Source: Candidatus Thorarchaeota archaeon
GTDB taxonomy: Archaea; Asgardarchaeota; Thorarchaeia; Thorarchaeales; Thorarchaeaceae
NCBI GenBank assembly: GCA_018238205.1
Contig: JABCTV010000006.1
Coordinates: 1-47,761 of the forward strand
Direction of reading: 5' to 3'
DNA length: 47,761 nt
The translations under genes were made by a program, and so were the position numbers. Below the pieces are notes generated by a model. The model made no database searches and was not told where the DNA came from. It worked only from the letters and a program-made list of their open reading frames with translations. The first letter of the stretch is position 1; each line of letters begins with the position of its first letter. Positions 29,842-39,543 of this stretch are shown piece by piece.

Positions 29842-30255
29842 TTACACTGGTCTAATGGCTGTTTGGGCTCCACAAGCGCTACAGACCATGTAGTACCCCT
29901 TGCCTATTTTCTTAATCTCAGTATCAGGTCGTGTGCAGACCGGACAGATGACATAGGAATCGATGTAACGATTGAGAACATCCTTAACATTCTCTATTGT
30001 GAACTTACCATTGAAGATGGCATTACCACCTTCTATACTTCCAGCAGTCCCAAGCTGACCAGAAACGAATTTGATAACTTCTCTTCCTGGGCGATTTAGG
30101 ACGTTTATGATGTCCTGGAAATTCTGCCAGAGACTTCGGTTCCCTTGAACCACTAATCTAACATCAGGAACCTTGAACCGCTCTCCGGATTTATTGAATG
30201 CATCTTCTGGGACCTGCGACCTTGCACGGTCTAGAAGGCTATCATAGTCGTCCAT
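29842..30255 (-). CDS. eif2b: Translation initiation factor aIF-2 subunit beta
   Basis: The 137-residue protein has FKVPDVRLVVQGNRSLWQNFQDIINVLNRPGREVIKFVSGQLGTAGSIEGGNAIFNGKFT (about residues 27-86) and a C-terminal zinc ribbon C106-x2-C109...C125-x2-C128 (CPVCTRPDTEIKKIGKGYYMVCSACG). This is the full aIF2-beta core. It joins aIF2-alpha and gamma, not in this window, to deliver initiator tRNA. It is downstream of the RPA32-like gene on the same strand. Confidence 0.95.
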   Translation of the reverse strand: MDDYDSLLDRARSQVPEDAFNKSGERFKVPDVRLVVQGNRSLWQNFQDIINVLNRPGREVIKFVSGQLGTAGSIEGGNAIFNGKFTIENVKDVLNRYIDSYVICPVCTRPDTEIKKIGKGYYMVCSACGAQTAIRPV

Positions 30256-30313
30256 ACTTGATTTTCCTCATATACGTTATTGAAGGTATTGTTTCGGCAT
30301 ACTTTGTTAATCA

Positions 30314-31006
30314 TCAGGTTGCAGGAAGATAGCTAGAGGGGGTAATCTCATTGATGAAGCCATCTTCAATTAGTTTGAAAATTTTTGTCTGAATTTCAAT
30401 GGCATCCTTTCCCTTTTGCTCAAAGAAAGGTACAATGTCTTTCAAGTTCACACCCTTTGGAGTAGCATGCAGTTCAATATAGCTGAGTATCTGTTTTGTC
30501 AAACCAGTCAAAGAGGTTGGAGATGGACCGCCTATAATGGTGGTTAATTGTTGTTGACCCTCATCGCTACTCACACTCATTGTAACACCACTACGAGTGA
30601 GAATTGCTTGATAGCGTTCTAGGAGATGGAGTCCCATAAAATTGGGGTCTGTAATTTCCTTGACTATCTCTGGAATAATGTAGATTTCATCCTCGTACTT
30701 GCGGATCTTCCCTATGACTAGAGCTAGAATGTCTTCCTTGACTCCTTCAAGTAGGGCAGATTCTTCTGCTCCCCACACTTTGATACGGATAGTATCAGTT
30801 CCATCATCAAGTGTAATGCTCATGAACATCTTTCCTCCTTCTGAACTAGCTTCTTTTTTGAACTTGCTAACAACAAACCCAACAATCACTACTCTTCGAA
30901 GTTCAACTCCGTAAGAAGATGTTACATGAACGCCATTATCTTCTCCAAACGTACCATTCACAATATCAGAGATGGAGGCTCTGACTGCGGTCATTCTTTT
31001 TCGCAT
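30314..31006 (-). CDS. RPA32-like single-stranded DNA-binding subunit
   Basis: The 230-residue protein has an OB fold (about residues 36-120: VVIVGFVVSKFKKEA...KMFMSITLDDGTDTIRIKVWGAEESALLEGVKEDILALVIGKIRKYEDEIYIIPEIVKEI) and a C-terminal winged helix (about 168-228), the order of RPA2/RPA32. It probably binds single-stranded DNA as part of an RPA complex. It lies between FEN1 and aIF2-beta on the same strand. The window also has a Sulfolobus-type SSB at 12125, so this organism carries both kinds. Confidence 0.85.
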   Translation of the reverse strand: MRKRMTAVRASISDIVNGTFGEDNGVHVTSSYGVELRRVVIVGFVVSKFKKEASSEGGKMFMSITLDDGTDTIRIKVWGAEESALLEGVKEDILALVIGKIRKYEDEIYIIPEIVKEITDPNFMGLHLLERYQAILTRSGVTMSVSSDEGQQQLTTIIGGPSPTSLTGLTKQILSYIELHATPKGVNLKDIVPFFEQKGKDAIEIQTKIFKLIEDGFINEITPSSYLPAT

Positions 31007-31115
31007 AAGGATGATTCACCTTTTCTCCTACTATAGAGTGAGTCAGTTACTATTTATAGTCACGGAAACTTGCTCCCCTCTTCATTCATAGTTTATGGCT
31101 GTTGCCATCGAGCTG

Positions 31116-32150
31116 TCAGAAGAAATCAGAGAGAGAACTCTGGTGAGTGGAACCACGAAGTTCCTCTAATGCTTTTTGGAGGCGTTCAAGGGACTTCTGA
31201 ATTCTACTCTCACTAAAATCATGTTCTTTACAGAGTATCCTTTCAATCTCGTCAGGTTGAGAAGCAGACCATTTTGGATGCTCTAGGTCTAATTTTGGGG
31301 GATTCAGAAAGATTTCACGTATCTCATCATATGGAAAGTCAAACTTTGTTCCTCTATCAGTTTCAATAGTTTCAAGATCGCCATGCTTCTTGACTAATTT
31401 CAGGGCGGTCTTTGGACCAATGCCTTTGACACTATCATTATAGTCGGTACCTACCAGTATTGCAATATCGATTAATTGTTCTCGAGTTATACCAAGTAAC
31501 TGAAGATTCTGGTCTAATAGGATAAGCTCAGGATCTATACTTTTGTACTTTTTAGTGCGAGAAACTCTTCGTCTACCGGAGATTGAAAGATTACGAATCA
31601 TCCTAGGACAATTATAGAGTAATGAGTCATTATCTTGACTGGCACTTGCCCATACGAACCCCTCTCGAGCCATTTGTGCAGCCACCGCTTCTCCTTCAGA
31701 GGGTGCTTGAATTACAGGAATACCAAGAGCTTGGAGCAGTTCCTTACTCTCATCAATCATTGGACCGGTAAGCCTGGAGCTTGCCTGTCCGGCTTTCCGA
31801 GCGTCTTCAATTCTCCCCTCCTCTTTTGCCTTCTTCCACTCCTCATAGGCGGCATCACGTATCTCCCGTCGACGCTGGACTTCTGGAGCCTTTAGTTTCG
31901 GCGCTTTGCCATCATAGACGTATACTGGATTGATACCATTCTCAAGGAGATTGATATTACGATAGAACATACCACTGAGATGACTGGTCACTCGTCCTTG
32001 TCTGTCCGTTAATGGAGTACCATCAGGCTGACGAATTGTTGCTAAGAAGGAATAGATTGTGTTGAAAGCATCAACTGCAATTTCCTTTCCAGCAAGATCA
32101 CCTAGTGTAAGTGTTTCAGCCTCTATGATATCAGCAAGCTTTGTACCCAT
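31116..32150 (-). CDS. fen: Flap endonuclease 1
   Basis: The 344-residue protein (start MGTKLADIIEAETLTLGDLAGKEIAVDAFN at 32150, because Gly2 is needed in the active site; the frame opens at 32171) has the N nuclease (VYVYDGKAPKLK), the I nuclease (PVIQAPSEGEAVAAQMAREGFVWASASQDNDSLLYN; catalytic E and D residues), a helix-hairpin-helix region (GTDYNDSVKGIGPKTALKLVKKHG) and a C-terminal PIP box QSSLSDFF for PCNA binding. It removes 5' flaps during lagging-strand maturation and repair. Confidence 0.96.
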   Translation of the reverse strand: MGTKLADIIEAETLTLGDLAGKEIAVDAFNTIYSFLATIRQPDGTPLTDRQGRVTSHLSGMFYRNINLLENGINPVYVYDGKAPKLKAPEVQRRREIRDAAYEEWKKAKEEGRIEDARKAGQASSRLTGPMIDESKELLQALGIPVIQAPSEGEAVAAQMAREGFVWASASQDNDSLLYNCPRMIRNLSISGRRRVSRTKKYKSIDPELILLDQNLQLLGITREQLIDIAILVGTDYNDSVKGIGPKTALKLVKKHGDLETIETDRGTKFDFPYDEIREIFLNPPKLDLEHPKWSASQPDEIERILCKEHDFSESRIQKSLERLQKALEELRGSTHQSSLSDFF

Positions 32151-32307
32151 CAAATCATCTCCGGGATTCAATCTACTGATGGTATCTCTGCATTTTATCT
32201 TTTCAGATGGCAGGTTACTTCGACAGATTTATAACAAATTCTCAGTTCGGGCTAAAAATCGGTACTGTCTATACCGACTACAACCTTTCTGGTGATGATT
32301 GTTAACA

Positions 32308-32475
32308 ATGAGAGCTACTAGGTGCACATCCTGTCACGCATCCGTTTCGCCACAAGAGGATAGCGTAAAATTGCAATGTCCTTCCTGTGGAGAGTTCACA
32401 ATCTGGCGTTGTGAATCATGCAGACGCTTTTCCAATAGATACACCTGTCCCAACTGTGGATTTGAGGGACCATAG
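32308..32475 (+). CDS. Small zinc-ribbon protein (DUF1610/HVO_2753-like)
   Basis: A 55-residue frame starting MRATRCTSCHASVSP has four CxxC knuckles: C6-x2-C9, C24-x2-C27, C35-x2-C38 and C47-x2-C50, the last in CPNCGFEGP. It is the small archaeal zinc-finger family that usually sits directly upstream of aEF1-beta. Here it precedes that gene by 24 bp on the same strand. Function is uncertain; a two-zinc structure is known for the haloarchaeal relative. Confidence 0.88.
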   Translation: MRATRCTSCHASVSPQEDSVKLQCPSCGEFTIWRCESCRRFSNRYTCPNCGFEGP

Positions 32476-32499
32476 ACCCAGAAATGGAGTTGATTCTTA

Positions 32500-32766
32500 A
32501 TGGCAAGAGTTGTAATGACAATGAAAATTATGCCAGATGGCGTTGAAATAGACCTGGATGATCTACTCGAGAGAATAAAGAGTGCGATTCCAGAAGGAAC
32601 CGATGTTGGTGCAATAGAAAGGCAACCAGTAGCTTTTGGCCTGATAGCCATTAGGATGAATTTGGTCAGAGATGAGTCACTGGGAGGCACAGATGACCTC
32701 GAAGAAGCAATTAGCGCCGTTGAGGGAGTTGCACAAGTCGAAGTAGAAATGGTTTCCAGAATGTAA
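32500..32766 (+). CDS. ef1b: Elongation factor 1-beta (archaeal nucleotide exchange factor)
   Basis: The 88-residue protein (MARVVMTMKIMPDGVEIDLDDLLERIKSAIPEG...PVAFGLIAIRMNLVRDE...VEGVAQVEVEMVSRM) matches aEF1B in length and pattern. It promotes GDP/GTP exchange on aEF1A. It follows the zinc-ribbon gene in what is probably a two-gene operon. Confidence 0.93.
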   Translation: MARVVMTMKIMPDGVEIDLDDLLERIKSAIPEGTDVGAIERQPVAFGLIAIRMNLVRDESLGGTDDLEEAISAVEGVAQVEVEMVSRM

Positions 32767-32978
32767 GTAGCCCAATACTTGCATCACATCGCATCTTAGA
32801 CTTGATTTGAAAAGAAAAAGAGATACTATTACATAATTTTGTGGTTTCAAAATTTGTATAGTGGATTATAATAGCTGATAAAGAAACATTGAATAGCGGA
32901 TAAAATGGGGAGTTTAGTGATTCAAGACTCCCAAACCGTTTCTAAAATAACAGCAGTCTTGGAGGATGCTAATAGGCA

Positions 32979-35174
32979 ATGGTCGAAATTGTACTTAAAG
33001 TCGCAGAGGCAGAACATAGAGACATTGGTAGGTTCATAGTACGTATTGATGCTATGTCAATGGAAAAGCTGGGGGTCAGGACTGGAGATATTATCCAGAT
33101 TAAAGGCAAACGTGTTACTGCTGCAATTGCATGGCCTGCATATCAAGGAGATAAGGGACATGAAATCATCCGAATGGATGGTCGAATCAGGAGAAATGCC
33201 GGAGTAAGTCTCAGTGAAAAGGTAACTGTATCTAGGGCAAATGAAGAGCCAGCTAAGAGTGTTACACTTGCGCCTACTTCAGTGCCTATCCGCCCAGAAC
33301 CAAGATTTGAAGAGTTTGTAAAGAGAAAGCTACTCAACTGTCCTGTGACTTTACAGGATACAGTCTTCATTCCAATTCTCGGGAGAGCTATACCCTTCAA
33401 GGTAACTTCCATTAAACCTACAGGAACCGTTGTTGTACAGCATTCTACAATCTTAGGCATTGCTGAGAAACCAACAGGAGATGTTGTTGGTGCAACTACA
33501 GTCACTTACGAAGAGATAGGTGGCTGCTCTGATGCAATCCAAAGAATCAGAGAGATGGTAGAATTACCAATGAAACATCCCGAGTTATTCAAAAGACTGG
33601 GGATTGATCCTCCGCGGGGACTTATCCTTCACGGACCACCAGGAACAGGAAAAACACTGTTAGCAAAAGCAGTAGCAAGTGAATCTGAGGCTAATTTTGT
33701 ACACATCAACGGACCAGAGATTATGTCTAAGTTTTATGGTGAATCTGAACAGAAACTCAGGAAAATCTTTGAAGAAGCAGAAGAAAACGCGCCAAGTATC
33801 ATATTCATAGACGAACTAGATGCGATAGCACCAAAAAGAGAAGATGTACAGGGTGAGGTTGAGAGGAGAGTTGTGGCTCAACTACTCGCAACTATGGACG
33901 GGCTAAAGTCACGCGGTCAGGTTGTGGTCATTGGTGCAACAAATCGTGTTAATGCACTGGATCCTGCTCTCCGAAGACCAGGACGTTTTGATAGAGAGCT
34001 TGAAATTGGAGTTCCAGATGAAACAGGACGCTTAGAAGTCCTGCATATCCATTCTCGAGGTATGCCACTAACGACAGAAGGAGATGGTAAAGTCGACCTC
34101 CAAGTATTTGCTAAGAAAACTCATGGATTTGTAGGTGCGGATCTCCAAGCATTATGTAGAGAAGCTGCAATGAAAGCATTGAGAAGATATCTTCCAAAGA
34201 TCAACCTTGAAGATGATGAAATACCTCAAGATGTGTTAGAACAACTAGAGGTTCATAATGGCGATTTTGTAGAAGCTCTGAAAGAGATTTTCCCATCAGC
34301 TGTAAGAGAGGTCTTCATTGAGATTCCCAATGTACATTGGACTGATATTGGTGGATTAGAAGATGTCATTCAAAAGCTGGTAGAAGTTGTTGAATGGCCA
34401 CTAAAGAAACCAGAGGCATTCAACCGTTTGGGAATCACTCCCCCGAAAGGCATTCTTATTTATGGACCTCCAGGTAGTGGAAAGACCCTACTTGCTAGAG
34501 CAGTTGCCACTGAAAGTGAGGCCAATTTCATTAGCGTTAAGGGTCCCGAACTCATTTCAAAATGGGTAGGAGAAAGTGAAAAGGCCATCAGAGAGATTTT
34601 CCGAAAAGCAAGAACAGCCGCACCATCAATAATATTCTTTGATGAAATTGATGCAATCGCACCATCACGGGGCGGTGGTTCTGGTGATTTTCATCATTCA
34701 GAGAGAGTCATCAGTCAGCTTCTAACGGAGATGGATGGTTTAGAATCTATGAAAGATGTGGTCGTAATAGCAGCTACAAATCGTCCAGAACTGATTGATA
34801 AAGCGCTTATTCGAACAGGTAGATTCGATAGATTCGTTAATGTTGATGCCCCAGATAAAAAGAGTAGAGAAGCGATTTTCAAAATCTATACCGCAAATAT
34901 GCCTCTGGCTGATGATATAGATATTAAGAAATTAGTAGAAGCAACAGAGTACTATGTTGGTGGCGATATTGAAGCAATCTGTAGAGAAGCAGGAATGCGG
35001 GCACTCAGAGAAGACATGGAAATCGAAACTGTTTCAGCCAAGCACTTTGATGAGGCTTTGAAAGATGTCCATGCCTCCACAACAAAAGAAATGCTCGAAC
35101 GATTCAGAAAACTGGATCAAATACTCCGTAGAGCCACAGAAGCGGATCCAGCAACTGCATCTATGTACGGTTAA
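32979..35174 (+). CDS. Cdc48/VAT-type AAA+ ATPase
   Basis: The 731-residue protein has an N domain of the double-psi barrel type (residues 1-170) and two AAA modules. D1 has Walker A GPPGTGKT (about 218-225), Walker [11 protein letters not shown] and [20 protein letters not shown]2 has GPPGSGKT (about 495-502), [10 protein letters not shown] and [19 protein letters not shown]. It should unfold or extract proteins in an ATP-driven hexamer, cooperating with the proteasome. The C-terminus (ATASMYG) lacks an obvious HbYX motif. A 212-bp upstream gap contains TATA-like GGATTATAAT (about 32,863-32,872). The small wHTH gene follows 19 bp downstream. Confidence 0.95.
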   Translation: MVEIVLKVAEAEHRDIGRFIVRIDAMSMEKLGVRTGDIIQIKGKRVTAAIAWPAYQGDKGHEIIRMDGRIRRNAGVSLSEKVTVSRANEEPAKSVTLAPTSVPIRPEPRFEEFVKRKLLNCPVTLQDTVFIPILGRAIPFKVTSIKPTGTVVVQHSTILGIAEKPTGDVVGATTVTYEEIGGCSDAIQRIREMVELPMKHPELFKRLGIDPPRGLILHGPPGTGKTLLAKAVASESEANFVHINGPEIMSKFYGESEQKLRKIFEEAEENAPSIIFIDELDAIAPKREDVQGEVERRVVAQLLATMDGLKSRGQVVVIGATNRVNALDPALRRPGRFDRELEIGVPDETGRLEVLHIHSRGMPLTTEGDGKVDLQVFAKKTHGFVGADLQALCREAAMKALRRYLPKINLEDDEIPQDVLEQLEVHNGDFVEALKEIFPSAVREVFIEIPNVHWTDIGGLEDVIQKLVEVVEWPLKKPEAFNRLGITPPKGILIYGPPGSGKTLLARAVATESEANFISVKGPELISKWVGESEKAIREIFRKARTAAPSIIFFDEIDAIAPSRGGGSGDFHHSERVISQLLTEMDGLESMKDVVVIAATNRPELIDKALIRTGRFDRFVNVDAPDKKSREAIFKIYTANMPLADDIDIKKLVEATEYYVGGDIEAICREAGMRALREDMEIETVSAKHFDEALKDVHASTTKEMLERFRKLDQILRRATEADPATASMYG

Positions 35175-35193
35175 TAATAGATGGTGATATTGA

Positions 35194-35454
35194 ATGGCAC
35201 CTTGGAATGCAATTCCCATAACAAACTTGATAGTTCAAATAGTTAGGAAACGTCGTGGAGTTATCCTAGATGACGAACTTATTAGAGCACTAAAGAAGGA
35301 ACTTGGAACCGAACCCAGCGATGCTGAATTGAACACGGCATTATTACAGCTAGAGATTAATGGACTCGTACACGTCAGCCAAATCACTAAGACCAAGCGA
35401 AGGATTGAAGTGATAAGCGAGGGAACTGAGTTTCTAGCAGTAGATGAGGACTAA
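35194..35454 (+). CDS. Small winged-helix protein
   Basis: The 86-residue protein (IVQIVRKRRGVILDDELIRALKKELGTEPSDAELNTALLQLEINGLVHVSQITKTKRRIEVI) has the helix-helix-wing arrangement of a winged-helix domain with a basic wing (KTKRRIE). It follows the Cdc48 gene by 19 bp and precedes ribL by 26 bp, in an apparent three-gene operon. Its partner is unknown. Confidence 0.75.
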   Translation: MAPWNAIPITNLIVQIVRKRRGVILDDELIRALKKELGTEPSDAELNTALLQLEINGLVHVSQITKTKRRIEVISEGTEFLAVDED

Positions 35455-35480
35455 TTCATTCAATGTAGGGTGTAGGTTCT

Positions 35481-35942
35481 ATGGCTGGTAAGCGAGTTCT
35501 TGCAGCGGGAAAATTCGATATCCTTCATCTAGGACATCTTGCATATCTCGAACAGGCTAAATTACTTGCGGGAGATGATGGAGAGCTAATCGTAATTATT
35601 GCTCTTGATAAGACAATCGAGAGAGAGCGTAATGCACCCCCAGTCTTTCCTCAGGATCAGAGGAGAAAACTTGTAGAAGCGCTTGGATTCGTAAATCGTG
35701 CAGTAATTGGTCTTGATACAGAAGACCACACTGAGATTGTCATTCAGACTGAACCTGATATTATCGCTCTTGGATACGATCAATATACCAACTTGGAACG
35801 CCTTGAACAACGTATCTCAGAGAAGGGACTTCACACCAAGGTTATACGATTGGAGAAGATTGTAGCGGATGGTTTATTCTCTTCCACTCTCATTCGAAAG
35901 CGAATTATAGATTTCTACAGAGAGAACGGTAGACCAAGATAG
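35481..35942 (+). CDS. ribL: Archaeal FAD synthase (cytidylyltransferase-like)
   Basis: The 153-residue protein has the nucleotidyltransferase signature: GKFDILHLGHLAYLEQAKLLAG (about residues 11-32, HxGH as HLGH), Q38-type ALGFVNRAVIGL, LGYDQY (about 98-103) and the C-terminal LFSSTLIRKRI (about 134-144; ISSTxI-type). RibL adenylates FMN to FAD in archaea. Relatives transfer to glycerol-phosphate or other phosphates, so the substrate is assigned by resemblance. Confidence 0.87.
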   Translation: MAGKRVLAAGKFDILHLGHLAYLEQAKLLAGDDGELIVIIALDKTIERERNAPPVFPQDQRRKLVEALGFVNRAVIGLDTEDHTEIVIQTEPDIIALGYDQYTNLERLEQRISEKGLHTKVIRLEKIVADGLFSSTLIRKRIIDFYRENGRPR

Positions 35943-35945
35943 ATT

Positions 35946-37283
35946 TTAGATTATCAATTCGCCTCTTGCTTCTGCAGCACGATTTAGCTCAGTCTTTCTT
36001 TCTCTTCTATCAAACTCCCATCTCCAGATTGCAAAGGCAACTGCAGCTAGAAATCCAAGAAGCATGAGACCATAAATGGTAGCCCAATTGTACGGAAAGT
36101 GCGTCATGAATTCTGGTATTGGACCGCCAATAAAGTAGGGCCAATTAACAATTAATCCAAGGAGATACATCAGTCCTACTACTGCCAACTGTTTCATATA
36201 CGCATTTGCGTATTTATCTTTGTCAAAGAGTAACACAACTGGAAGGAACCAAAAGAGATACCATGGCATTACCCAACGGAATGTGAAGAGAGTTAATGGA
36301 ATCATGTAAAGATACAGAGGTATTAGAGAAACTATCTTTTGTCTAAATGAGTTCTCCATAAACTCAGTCTTTGTAGGGAGAAATATCCGAAATGTAGCGA
36401 GCATAAAGAATGCATAGATAACTATCGGAATCAGGGCGGGTAACCAGATATAGGTAGCAGGGGGACTATCTAAGATTGGAGTGCCTATTGCGAGACCTGG
36501 ATACATTGGATTCACAACATACGGACTATAGCTTGATTGATTCAATAGATGTGAAACTAATGAATCGAAACTAGCACCAAAAATGACTGGAACCACAGTT
36601 AAAATAAAAGAGGCTAGAAACCAGATTGAAGCAGCAGGATCTAATATGAAAAATGCAGGAAATACTGCAGCTGGATAAATCTTGGTCTGCACAGCCATAC
36701 CAAGTGTAAACATAGATTTACCACGTTGATTTTCTTTCCAAAGAACTAGTGACATCAAAAACAGACAATCTACAATAGGTTCGAGCTTTCCACCACCTGC
36801 AGACATGACAAGTCCATAGACGAAATAACCTCCAAAGATTATTCGCGCCCAGTTAACTTTGTAGAGTTTCTCACGAAGTAAAATGGCAAGTAATGCAAGA
36901 TTCAGATTGAAGACAAGTACTAGTAGAAAATTCAACCATAAAGGTTGTAATCCACCCGTACCTGGGAATAACCACGTAGCTATTGCAAAAAATATCAGCC
37001 CAAATATAGGATATTCGTACTTCACCCCTCCGAGGTAATCTGGAAGAGTGTGAAAACCATCATTGAAGCCCATATGGTCCAGTTCTGTTGCTAGTTCTGT
37101 GTCATTCATATCATAAACAGTGAACCCATAAATCCAGAAAGCTTCACCATACATTTCGTTTCGATTTCGGTCCCTTTGAATAACAAGGGTGTCAGCGATT
37201 GGAATTGCAATCAGGGATATGACTAGAGTAAGCACCAGGTACTTCCTGTGTTCATATATGCTAAGACTAATAGCAGATAGCAT
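35946..37283 (-). CDS. Multi-pass GT-C glycosyltransferase-like membrane protein (GT87-like)
   Basis: The 445-residue protein has about ten membrane helices. Between them is the GT87/DUF2029-like segment SAGGGKLEPIVDCLFLMSLVLWKENQRGKSMFTLGMAVQTKIYPAAVFPAFFIL (about residues 160-213), with the conserved E and K..YP. The early loop has acidic residues (NDTELATELDHMGFND) and a LGGVKYEYPIFG motif, as in polyprenyl-phosphate-mannose-dependent mannosyltransferases. It probably uses a lipid-linked sugar donor at the outer membrane face. It is convergent with ribL (3 bp gap). Confidence 0.8.
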   Translation of the reverse strand: MLSAISLSIYEHRKYLVLTLVISLIAIPIADTLVIQRDRNRNEMYGEAFWIYGFTVYDMNDTELATELDHMGFNDGFHTLPDYLGGVKYEYPIFGLIFFAIATWLFPGTGGLQPLWLNFLLVLVFNLNLALLAILLREKLYKVNWARIIFGGYFVYGLVMSAGGGKLEPIVDCLFLMSLVLWKENQRGKSMFTLGMAVQTKIYPAAVFPAFFILDPAASIWFLASFILTVVPVIFGASFDSLVSHLLNQSSYSPYVVNPMYPGLAIGTPILDSPPATYIWLPALIPIVIYAFFMLATFRIFLPTKTEFMENSFRQKIVSLIPLYLYMIPLTLFTFRWVMPWYLFWFLPVVLLFDKDKYANAYMKQLAVVGLMYLLGLIVNWPYFIGGPIPEFMTHFPYNWATIYGLMLLGFLAAVAFAIWRWEFDRRERKTELNRAAEARGELII

Positions 37284-37379
37284 TTCACTAACAACCTATG
37301 GCGAAGGCACGAGTCCGGTATATTAATTCCATGTATGACATGTGTAATAATAACAAGCCAATTTTGGATGATACATATG

Positions 37380-38605
37380 CTATGCCAGATAAGTAGGGCA
37401 TGGCCAATTATCACATTCAAGGCAACCAGAGCACTTCTCTTCATCGACACTAATCTTTCCATCTTTAAGATGGAGTGCACCATATTCGCATTGAGGAACG
37501 CATGATCCACAAGCTTGACAGAGAAGAGCTCTTTTTGTTGCACGTTCCAATTTCTCCGTTAATTTTTCTACGGAGCGTTCATCGGGTCCACGAACAACAA
37601 CAGAACCTGAACTAAAGAGGGAGATATGATTCTCACCAGATGCTGTTCGAAGAACGCCAAGCTCCTCAGAAACCTTGGTCTTCCCAAATATCGGCATAAT
37701 CTTTGAAACTCGATTGAGATCAAGTCCTGTTGTGAAAGCACCTTCAAGACTAAAACCAGACTTTGTACAGGGAGCGACGCCCTTAGTAACATTCAGCTCA
37801 ATCTTCTCACCTGGACTTTGGCGAGTAGTTGATATGTTTAGACCTAGTTTATTGACGAGTTCCATCTGACCCTGTGGAAGAGTCTTCCAACGCCAAAATC
37901 CGAGTTCAAACCATTCATCGGGAAAACCATATTTCTCCGCCCACTCCCTCATTTTTTCTTCCCATTGCTGATGAAGTTTAGGATGAGTCTGACGAAGACT
38001 CTCCAATTCAGCCAGTGGAGATGATGGGCACAGGTAGCATCCCATTCTATGATATCCTCGATTGTATAGTGGATTGTAATCTTCTTTCTCCTTGAAGGTA
38101 TACAACCAGACCTCTAAAGCGTTCCAGTTCTGTATAGGATTAGCAGATATCTGTCCAGGAACCCAAGGATTCTCAGAAACTCGGGGTTCAATCGAGCGCT
38201 GAAATGATTCCAGTTTTCTTTGACCCATGAACGAAACCGTTTCACTACCAATCATGTCTGCAATTGATGTTGCTGCAGGACCTAGCTTGAGGACCTTACA
38301 ACACCAGCGAAAGTCTCTAGCTGGAGGACCAAAGACATCTACAGACTCCCAGAATTGGTTTCCTGCTTTTGCTCCAATAATTTTGACATTCCGTTTATCT
38401 GCAAACGACTTGATAAATTGAATAGTTTCAGGTAGTTCAAGACCTGTATCCATAAAGAATATCGGAGGACTCTTCCCAGTCGCTTTTTCAACGACAAGAT
38501 AAGCAGCAAGGGAATCCTTGCCACCACTGAATCCAACTACAAAGGGCAGATTTGCATCTCGTTCAATAACTCGGTTGACAAAAGAAGTTGCTTCTCTTTC
38601 AATAT
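37380..38605 (-). CDS. PAPS-reductase-like/ferredoxin fusion, 5'-truncated at a junction
   Basis: About 408 residues match archaeal phosphoadenosine-phosphosulfate-reductase-like proteins (MJ0973 type): FVVGFSGGKDSLAAYLV (PP-loop), PPIFFMDTGLELPET, FRWCCKVLKLGP, GQRKLESFQRSIEPRV, MGCYLCPSSPLAELE. A KH/ribosomal-type region follows, then a C-terminal two-cluster ferredoxin segment (CQACGSCVPQCEYGAL; CSGCLECDNWPCP). The family's usual N-terminal 150-odd residues (zinc ribbon, etc.) are missing. Instead the frame continues into an unrelated lytic transglycosylase at about 38,605, in frame, giving a 583-residue ORF to 39131. The substrate is unknown; sulfur or nucleotide chemistry is likely. Confidence 0.85.
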
Positions 38606-38620
38606 TATCAGTAAAATTTA
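38590..38620. other. Probable chimeric junction between archaeal and AT-rich bacterial/phage sequence
   Basis: On the left, the protein reads REATSFVNRVIERD, as expected for the archaeal family. On the right it becomes transglycosylase-like (YNKIQKLNFTDNIE), and base composition falls sharply to very high AT. The missing N-terminus of one family and missing C-terminus of the other point to a join rather than a natural gene fusion. Confidence 0.7.
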
Positions 38621-39131
38621 GTTTTTGAATTTTATTATACCAATGCTCATAGAGTTCAGCTAACATATAAGTACCAATATAAATATTTTTTTCTTCTGTA
38701 TATGGAAATTGTTCAATATTTAATCTTTCACAATATATTCTATAAGTTCTTGGCATTAATTGCATAAATCCATATGCTCCTACAGGTGATATTGCATTGT
38801 TATAAAAAGATGATTCTTTTTTAACTAATCTAAACATAATATCAATAGGTATATTTTTAGATATTGCTTCTTCATACATATATCTGATAAATTTTGGATC
38901 TACATGTGTAGGGATTTCAATTGAAGATTCTTTTTTTATTAAGTGATAAAGATAATCATCTGATTCCATTATAGAGATTAAAGAATCTGTAAGTGTTGAT
39001 TTTATTGCAACTTTATAGTTTAGATTTATAATTTCTGATTTTAATTCAACTACTTCTTTAGTATGATTTTCTCTAATTTTATTAGTGATAATAATCGATA
39101 CTGCGATTGTAGATAATAATAGAATTGTCAT
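38604..39131 (-). CDS. Lytic transglycosylase (SLT fold), 3'-truncated at the junction
   Basis: The first 176 residues of the fused frame have an N-terminal membrane anchor (about 1-17), a coiled-coil stalk (20-60) and an SLT domain: IDIMFRLVKKESSFYNNAISPVGAYGFMQLMPRTYR (about 96-131; catalytic Glu in KKES, the SPVGAYGFMQLMP motif). It cleaves peptidoglycan, which archaea lack, so it belongs to a bacterium or its phage. The C-terminal half of the domain is lost at about 38,605. Very AT-rich codons (AAA, ATA, TTA) differ from both neighbours. Confidence 0.8.
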
Positions 39132-39542
39132 TCCAACAATAATAAATTTTAATTTTTAGTTTTTGATTCTTTATTTTTTCTTTTTTACTACATAATATAT
39201 CAGATAAGAATAATGAAATTCAATAGATAAAATAATGTATTTAAATTTTAAATTTTGAGCTATGGCTTTAAGTTTTGCGCTTTTCGTTTTTCGTTATATA
39301 CTATATGCTAATTAAGGCTTACGTAAAAAGGAAATTCTATACAATTAAATTATTCACAATAACAATTATAACACATCTTTAATTTGCAACCATAATAATT
39401 TAATATTTTTTAAATTATTTTTTAAAAAAAGAAGGGTTTTTTAAATTTATGTAGTATAAGAGTAATATAGTTAGAAATATGCTCAAATTTTCTGATACCA
39501 AATAATAAATTATCCTAATAGAATATAACAATCTGTATGAAG
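39132..39542. other. AT-rich intergenic region upstream of the riboswitch
   Basis: About 410 bp of very AT-rich DNA with no credible gene. A second join between the AT-rich segment and the bacterial operon may lie here, somewhere between about 39,150 and 39,420. The last part contains a promoter-like block also found before the symporter gene. Confidence 0.5.
39423..39470 (+). promoter_or_regulatory. Promoter-like block A (shared with 46041-46086)
   Basis: TAAAAAAAGAAGG is followed by a T-rich stretch and GTAGTATAAGAGTAATAT. The same order, with small differences, occurs upstream of the symporter gene. GTAGTATAA resembles an extended -10 element. It lies about 75 bp before the riboswitch. 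Confidence 0.5.
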
Positions 39543-39543
39543 G

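Noticed and set aside
37380-39131. A natural transglycosylase-PAPS reductase fusion enzyme
   Set aside because: Both families are truncated at the join and base composition changes there; the functions are unrelated and peptidoglycan is absent from archaea.
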